Made by a program: the position numbers and the translations under genes. DNA of 64,000 nucleotides from assembly GCA_963705835.1 (NCBI GenBank), contig CAVPLC010000096.1, positions 21,181-85,180 of the forward strand, in the 5' to 3' direction. The notes below the pieces were generated by a model. It was not told the DNA's origin. It was given only the letters and a program-made list of their open reading frames with translations, and searched no databases. The DNA is from Palsa-504 sp963705835 (lineage in GTDB: Bacteria > Actinomycetota > Actinomycetes > Streptosporangiales > Streptosporangiaceae). This document shows, piece by piece, positions 59,322 through 64,000 of this stretch; within the stretch, counting starts at the first letter, position 1, and every line of letters starts with the position of its first letter.

Positions 59322-62300
59322 TACTCATGCGCAAATCGAGCGTGAACGGAAACTCCGCGTCGGGCGCTGCAATCGGCACCGCCACGGCGCCGGGACTATG
59401 GCCCATGCGAAAGAACCTTGCCAATCGCCGGCTCTCGGCTTCGAACGAATTGACCGGAAATCGCTCGTGACTCAAGCCGCCGGGATGGGTGACATGATAC
59501 TGGCAGCCACCCTCGGAACGCTGCATCCACGAGTCGAACAAATCGAAGGTCAGAGGCGCATTTACGCCGATGGTTGGATGCAGCGCGGAGGGTGGCTGCC
59601 ACGCGCGATAGCGAACGGCGGCGATGAACTCACCGACTTTTCCGGTCGGCCGCAGCGGCAGCGCGCGGCCATTGCAGGTAACCAGGTACCGGCCCGGCGC
59701 CAGCCCGCTAACCTGCACCTGCAGACGCTCCACCGATGAATCGACATAGCGCACGGCGCCGCCCGCTGCGCCTTCCTCGCCCATCACATGCCAGGGCTCC
59801 AGCGCCTGGCGCAGTTCCAATCGCATGCCGCGCGTCTCGAAGTCGCCATACTTCGGGAAGCGAAACTCGAAATGCGGCGCGAACCAATCCAACTTGAGGT
59901 CGTAGCCCTGCTGCTGCAGTTCGGCGATGACGTCGGCGAAATCATCTTCGACGAAGTACGGCAGCATGAAGCGATCGTGAAGTTCCGTGCCCCAGCGCAC
60001 CAGCTTCGCGGGCTCAAAGGGCGTGCGCCAGAAGCGCGCCACCAGGGCGCGCAACAACAGCTGTTGGGTGAGGCTCATGCGTGCGTGCGGCGGCATCTCG
60101 AACGCGCGCATTTCGAGCAATCCCAAGCGTCCGGTGGGGCCGTCGGGAGAAAACAATTTGTCGATGCAAAACTCCGTGCGGTGGGTATTGCCCGAGACGT
60201 CGATCAGCAGATTTCGCAGCAACCGATCAACCAGCCACGGTGCCGTGTTCTCGCCGCGTTTTGGAAACTGGCGGAACGCGAGTTCCAGCTCATACAGGGA
60301 ATCGTTGCGCGCTTCGTCGACGCGCGGCGCTTGCGAAGTGGGTCCGATGAACAATCCGGAGAATAGATATGACAACGACGGGTGGTTGTGCCAAAAACCC
60401 AGCAAGCTGCGCAGCAAGTCGGGGCGGCGCAGGAACGGTGAATCCGCCGGCGTCGCGCCGCCGAGCACCATGTGATTCCCGCCGCCGGTACCGGTGTGAC
60501 GGCCGTCCAGCATGAATTTCTCAGCAGTCAAACGGCACTCGCGCGCCGCCTGGTACAGGAACGTGGTCCGATCGGTGAGCCCGTGCCAATCAGCGGACGG
60601 ATGTATGTTCACCTCAATCACGCCGGGATCGGGTGTTATGCGAAACTGGCCGATCCGCGGATCGGCGGGCGGCTCGTAGCCCTCGAGGATGATGGGCTGC
60701 GCGTGCGCTTCCGCCGCGGCTTCCACGGCCGCCAGCAATTCCAGGTAGTGTTCGAGTTCGCGCGCCGGCGGCATGAACACGTGCAACACACCATTGCGGG
60801 TCTCGGCGCACATGGATGTGCGCGTGAGATCGGCGGCGGATTCCTGCGGCAGCGGCGGCTGTGTTTCGGGCAATGCGCGCGCGCGCTCGGGGCCGCGGAG
60901 CTGGCGGCGAATTTCCGCATGCGGCAACAGGGCGGAGAAACTCCGCGACGGATCGGGTGGATGAATATACGGGTAGTCGCCCTTGGCGGCCCAGGGCTGC
61001 GAGTCGAGCGGCAGGCGGTAGCCGATGGGCGAATCGCCGGGAATGAGATAACAGCGTTCGCTGCGCAAGAACCACGGTCCTGTCTGCCAGCGCGAGGCAT
61101 CCGCGCCGCGGGCGACGGGTAGCACGTGGCCTATGACCCGATCCAATCCCTGCTCGAAAATTCTTGCGAGACGCTCGCGTTCCAGCGGATCCTCGAGCCG
61201 CGAATCGAACGGATCGACATTCATCGGCAGCCGGCGCTCGCGCCACAGGTAATAGAAAGCATCTTCGTAAGCCGCAAACACGAATTTCGGATCCAACCGC
61301 AATTCTTCCGCGACGCGAATCAAGAAGCGCAGCGCGGTTTCTTCGCTCACCGCCCGGGGGTTTTGCTCGTCGGCGAGCAAATTCGGGTTCCGCCACAGCG
61401 GCTCGCCGTCCTTGCGCCAGTAGCAATTGAGAGACCAACGCGGCAACTGCTCGCCGGGATACCATTTGCCCTGCCCGAAATGCGCGAGACCAAAAGGCGC
61501 GTAATTATTTTTCAGCCGCCGGTAGAGATCCGCGGCCAACTTGCGTTTGTTCGCGCCGAGCGCGGCCGTATTCCATTCCGCGCCATCTGGATCATCGATA
61601 GAGACAAAAGTCGGCTCGCCGCCCATCGTCAGGCGCACATCCAAGACCTTCAAATCCTCGTCCACGGCTCGGCCCAATGCTTCGATGGCTGACCACTCTG
61701 CATCGCTGTAGGGCTTGGTGACGCGCGGCGCCTCCCAAATGCGCCTGACGCTCATGCGATGTTCGAAGTTGGTCTCGCATGTTTCCACCGCGCCGCTGAT
61801 GGGAGCGGCGGCCAAGGGATCGGGTGTGCAGGCCAGCGGAATGTGCCCTTCGCCGGCCAGCAGGCCGGAGGTCGGATCGAGTCCGATCCAGCCGGCGCCG
61901 GGCAAGTACACTTCGCACCAAGCGTGCAGGTCGGTGAAATCCTGGGCCGGCCCGGACGGGCCATCGAGCGACTTCACATCCGCCACCAGCTGTATGAGGT
62001 AACCGGAGACGAACCGCGCCGCCAATCCAAGATGGCGCATCAGTTGCACCAGGAGCGCTGCGGAATCCCGGCAAGATCCCGAAAGCTTCGCCAACGTTTC
62101 CTCGGGTAGCTGCACGCCGGGCTCGAGGCGAATCAAATACTGAATGTCGTTGGCGAGACGGCCATTCAGTTCTACGATGAAATCGATGGTGCGGCGGCGC
62201 TGGCGAGAAATGCCGGCAAGATAGTTCGCGACGAGCGGCGTCGCCGGCGCTTTCACCAAGAATGGCACCAGTTCGCGGCGTTCGTCGGAGTCGTATTTGA

Positions 62301-62610
62301 ACGGGAACTGTTCGGCGTGGGGCGTCAGGAAGAAATCGAAGGGATTGAGGACCGACATCTCCGCGACCACATCAACCTCGATCTTCAGCTCGCGGGTAGC
62401 GTCGGGAAACACCAGCCGGGCCAGATAATTCGCCTGCGGATCCTGCTGCCAATTGATGAAATGGTCCGGCGGCGTCACTTTGAGCGAATACGCCAAAATA
62501 CGAGTGCGGCAATGCGGCGCCGGTCGCAGCCGCACGACCTGAGGACTCAAGCCCACCAATCGGTCGTAGCGGTAATGAGTCACATGGTTCAGGGCAACGT
62601 GGATCGACAC
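59314..62610 (-). CDS. Transglutaminase-like protein with DUF2126 domain
   Basis: 1,098 residues from the GTG at 62608-62610, which has GGAGA upstream; the longer frame adds 35 unlike residues. Residues 1-300 are a bacterial transglutaminase N-domain plus papain-like core with Cys180 (KLSGSCRDSAALLVQLM), His229 (DFTDLHAWCEVYLPGAGW) and Asp245 (IGLDPTSG). The rest is the DUF2126 domain (RLTMGGEPTFVSIDDPDGAE, NVDPFDSRLEDP, GVIEVNIHPSADWHGLTDRT, DGRHTGTGGGNHMVLGGATP). It ends with a small beta domain. It is coupled (eight-base overlap) to the ATP-grasp/alpha-E gene. Iyer and colleagues proposed such clusters make and cross-link peptide tags; the product is unknown. Confidence 0.93.
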   Translation of the reverse strand: MSIHVALNHVTHYRYDRLVGLSPQVVRLRPAPHCRTRILAYSLKVTPPDHFINWQQDPQANYLARLVFPDATRELKIEVDVVAEMSVLNPFDFFLTPHAEQFPFKYDSDERRELVPFLVKAPATPLVANYLAGISRQRRRTIDFIVELNGRLANDIQYLIRLEPGVQLPEETLAKLSGSCRDSAALLVQLMRHLGLAARFVSGYLIQLVADVKSLDGPSGPAQDFTDLHAWCEVYLPGAGWIGLDPTSGLLAGEGHIPLACTPDPLAAAPISGAVETCETNFEHRMSVRRIWEAPRVTKPYSDAEWSAIEALGRAVDEDLKVLDVRLTMGGEPTFVSIDDPDGAEWNTAALGANKRKLAADLYRRLKNNYAPFGLAHFGQGKWYPGEQLPRWSLNCYWRKDGEPLWRNPNLLADEQNPRAVSEETALRFLIRVAEELRLDPKFVFAAYEDAFYYLWRERRLPMNVDPFDSRLEDPLERERLARIFEQGLDRVIGHVLPVARGADASRWQTGPWFLRSERCYLIPGDSPIGYRLPLDSQPWAAKGDYPYIHPPDPSRSFSALLPHAEIRRQLRGPERARALPETQPPLPQESAADLTRTSMCAETRNGVLHVFMPPARELEHYLELLAAVEAAAEAHAQPIILEGYEPPADPRIGQFRITPDPGVIEVNIHPSADWHGLTDRTTFLYQAARECRLTAEKFMLDGRHTGTGGGNHMVLGGATPADSPFLRRPDLLRSLLGFWHNHPSLSYLFSGLFIGPTSQAPRVDEARNDSLYELELAFRQFPKRGENTAPWLVDRLLRNLLIDVSGNTHRTEFCIDKLFSPDGPTGRLGLLEMRAFEMPPHARMSLTQQLLLRALVARFWRTPFEPAKLVRWGTELHDRFMLPYFVEDDFADVIAELQQQGYDLKLDWFAPHFEFRFPKYGDFETRGMRLELRQALEPWHVMGEEGAAGGAVRYVDSSVERLQVQVSGLAPGRYLVTCNGRALPLRPTGKVGEFIAAVRYRAWQPPSALHPTIGVNAPLTFDLFDSWMQRSEGGCQYHVTHPGGLSHERFPVNSFEAESRRLARFFRMGHSPGAVAVPIAAPDAEFPFTLDLRMSNG

Positions 62611-62678
62611 TAAGTCTCCGACCGAGTAATTTGGGGGCGCACCATGAGTGTATAACGTGGGAACCGGGGGATGGAGCG

Positions 62679-63999
62679 TTGGAACAAAAACAAAACGCCT
62701 GGATAGGTTCGCCAAATTGGGTATTGGCCGTTCTCGCCTTTATCAATCTGTTCAGCTACTTGGATCGCTATGTGGTTTCGGGGGTGCTCGAGAGCCTTAA
62801 GAATGCCGGCCTCGGGCTTTCCGACACCAACTTAGGGTCGTTGATGTCCGGATTCCTCGTGGTCTACACGTTGCTGGCGCCGGTATTCGGCGCTCTGGGC
62901 GACCGCCGCTCACGGCCTCGGTTGATTGCCGTTGGAGTCGCGTGCTGGAGCTTCGCGACCGCGCTTTCTGGATTTGCGGTTAATTTCCTCACGCTATTTG
63001 CCGCGCGCGCGGCCGTAGGCGTCGGCGAGGCCGCCTACGTCACCATCGCTCCGAGTCTGCTCTCCGATTATTTCCCGATTCGCCTGCGCGGCCGCGTGAT
63101 GGCGATATTCTTTTGTGCGATCCCCGTGGGCTCTGCATTGGGCTACGTGGTCGGCGGATTGGTCGACAAGAGCTACGGTTGGCGCGCGGCGTTTTTTGTC
63201 GCCGGCGTTCCGGGTCTCGTGTTGGCGGCGCTGTGCCTGTTTTTGCGCGACCCGCCGCGAGGGGCCCAGGATGGCCAGGCAGCCGCGGCGCCCGAAGCGG
63301 CGGCGGCGCCGGCCGCACGTTCCAGCATCAGCCGCGAAACCTGGCTGACTTACGGGCGTCTGCTGCGAAATAAACCCTACGCCCTCACGGTCTTGGGATA
63401 CGCCGCTTACACCTTCGCGGTGGGCGGTCTTGCCTACTGGATGCCGGCGTTTCTGGAGCGAGTCCGCGGAATTTGCGCAGCGAGGCCACCGTCAGCTTCG
63501 GCTCCATTGTCGTCGTCACGGGATTCTGTCTGCAGGCACCTTCATCGGCGGCTGGATGGGCGATTACTTCGCGAGGCGCTCGCGGCAGGCGCACCTTTAT
63601 TTGTCGGCAGTCGCCACGCTCATCGCCGCACCGTTCGTGTGGATGGCGCTGACGACGTCCTCGCATTCGCTTTATCAGTTCTACATGGTGACGGCGCAGC
63701 TGTGTCTGTTCTTGTCCACCGGCCCAATCAACGCGGCCATCGTCAATCTCGTCATCGCCAGCGAACGCGCCACGGCAATCGCACTGTCAGTCTTCGCCAT
63801 TCATCTGCTCGGCGACGCGCTGTCGCCATTCATGGTCGGCGCATCGTCCGACCTCTTCACCCTGGGACAGGCCGTGAAGAATTCTCCCCGTCGCCGGGCG
63901 CCGATCGGCGGATTTGTGTGGATTTGGGCGGCGCGCGCCCAGGGCCACGCGGGCACGGACTTCATCAAGCAAACAAACCCAAAGCCGGCGTCGGCTTGA
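62679..63999 (+). CDS. Spinster-type MFS transporter, frameshifted near 63475 and 63530
   Basis: The TTG at 62679 (LEQKQNAWIGSPNWVLAVLA) begins the frame. An MFS core follows: FSYLDRYVVSGVLESLKNAG, SGFLVVYTLLAPVFGALGDR (motif A RRSR), RAAVGVGEAAYVTIAPSLLS, GSALGYVVGGLVDKSYGWRA, VLGYAAYTFAVGGLAYWMPA. After VRGI the frame shifts near 63475 to RSEATVSFGSIVVVTGF, then near 63530 to GTFIGGWMGDYFARRSRQAH, and runs to the stop at 63997-63999. About 440 residues. A third compensating pair may lie near 63885, where KNSPRRRAP interrupts the last helix. The substrate is unknown (sphingolipid- or organic-anion-like in relatives). It is divergent from the transglutaminase gene. Indels, not stops, are the only damage. 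Confidence 0.75.
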   Translation, partial: MEQKQNAWIGSPNWVLAVLAFINLFSYLDRYVVSGVLESLKNAGLGLSDTNLGSLMSGFLVVYTLLAPVFGALGDRRSRPRLIAVGVACWSFATALSGFAVNFLTLFAARAAVGVGEAAYVTIAPSLLSDYFPIRLRGRVMAIFFCAIPVGSALGYVVGGLVDKSYGWRAAFFVAGVPGLVLAALCLFLRDPPRGAQDGQAAAAPEAAAAPAARSSISRETWLTYGRLLRNKPYALTVLGYAAYTFAVGGLAYWMPAFLERVRGICAARPPSASAPLSSSRDSVCRHLHRRLDGRLLREALAAGAPLFVGSRHAHRRTVRVDGADDVLAFALSVLHGDGAAVSVLVHRPNQRGHRQSRHRQRTRHGNRTVSLRHSSARRRAVAIHGRRIVRPLHPGTGREEFSPSPGADRRICVDLGGARPGPRGHGLHQANKPKAGVGL

Positions 64000-64000
64000 A

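Noticed and set aside
1..64000. CRISPR arrays, rRNA genes, IS elements with transposases, and phage structural genes
   Set aside because: Looked for on both strands; no direct-repeat/spacer arrays, rRNA segments, transposase motifs or integrases were found.

Overview
The window is two unrelated genomes joined head to tail. Bases 1 to about 51,915 are very GC-rich actinomycete DNA. It has many GTG and TTG starts, recurrent leaderless starts, an F420/PPOX oxidoreductase, MptB-like and GT87 mannosyltransferases, BTAD and LuxR ATPase regulators, a DUF222/HNH protein and a CU044_5270 protein. From about 51,915 to the end the GC content drops visibly and the genes look like a Gram-negative bacterium (Acidobacteriota or Proteobacteria; inference). 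These are an F0 ATP synthase b subunit, a GGDEF-EAL protein, an ATP-grasp/alpha-E protein, a transglutaminase/DUF2126 protein and a spinster-type MFS protein. Both genes at the seam are cut in mid-sequence, so the join is most simply an assembly chimera. Both halves also carry many single-base frameshifts in otherwise intact genes, which points to uncorrected sequence errors.

Actinomycete part, left to right. 0-4.3 kb: ECF sigma factor with a CU044_5270 partner, a DUF6457 protein, a CDF metal transporter, mobA and moaA, and a PPOX oxidoreductase. 4.5-10 kb: small unknowns, then a polyprenyl-phosphate sugar relay (GT2, SMR flippase, GT-C), a broken methyltransferase/rmlB junction and rmlA. 10.05-15.5 kb: a candidate island between a complete tRNA-Sec gene and a 27-bp duplicate of its 3' end. 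It holds a DUF222/HNH gene and an unusual tandem pair: a BFN-like/jelly-roll protein, then an ECF sigma factor fused to the same two domains. 15.8-21 kb: a GH13 glucosidase, then selB and selA, which together with the tRNA form a selenocysteine locus. 21-31.4 kb: membrane mannosyltransferases and GT-C proteins with a PCMT protein. 31.4-36.3 kb: CYTH protein, an OmpR/HK pair, an HD hydrolase and an Fpg-like glycosylase. 36.3-51.8 kb: a specialised-metabolism-like region with two copies of an alpha/beta-hydrolase plus glycosyltransferase module. Each copy lies beside a giant ATPase regulator, around a SnoaL/P450/OsmC/flavoprotein operon, followed by a methyltransferase and a thioesterase.

Gram-negative part. 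A truncated atpF-like gene, a small unknown, a CheY-like regulator with remnants of duplicated kinase/regulator modules, and a REC-PAS-GGDEF-EAL protein come first. A translationally coupled pair follows: transglutaminase/DUF2126, then a circularly permuted ATP-grasp/alpha-E protein. The second protein is fused, at a duplicated half PAS domain, to a sensor histidine kinase. The window ends with a frameshifted MFS transporter.

The best candidates for something undescribed are the ECF sigma/BFN-like/jelly-roll cassette inside the tRNA-Sec-bounded segment, the ATP-grasp/alpha-E/histidine-kinase fusion (if not an assembly collapse), and the duplicated hydrolase-glycosyltransferase modules.
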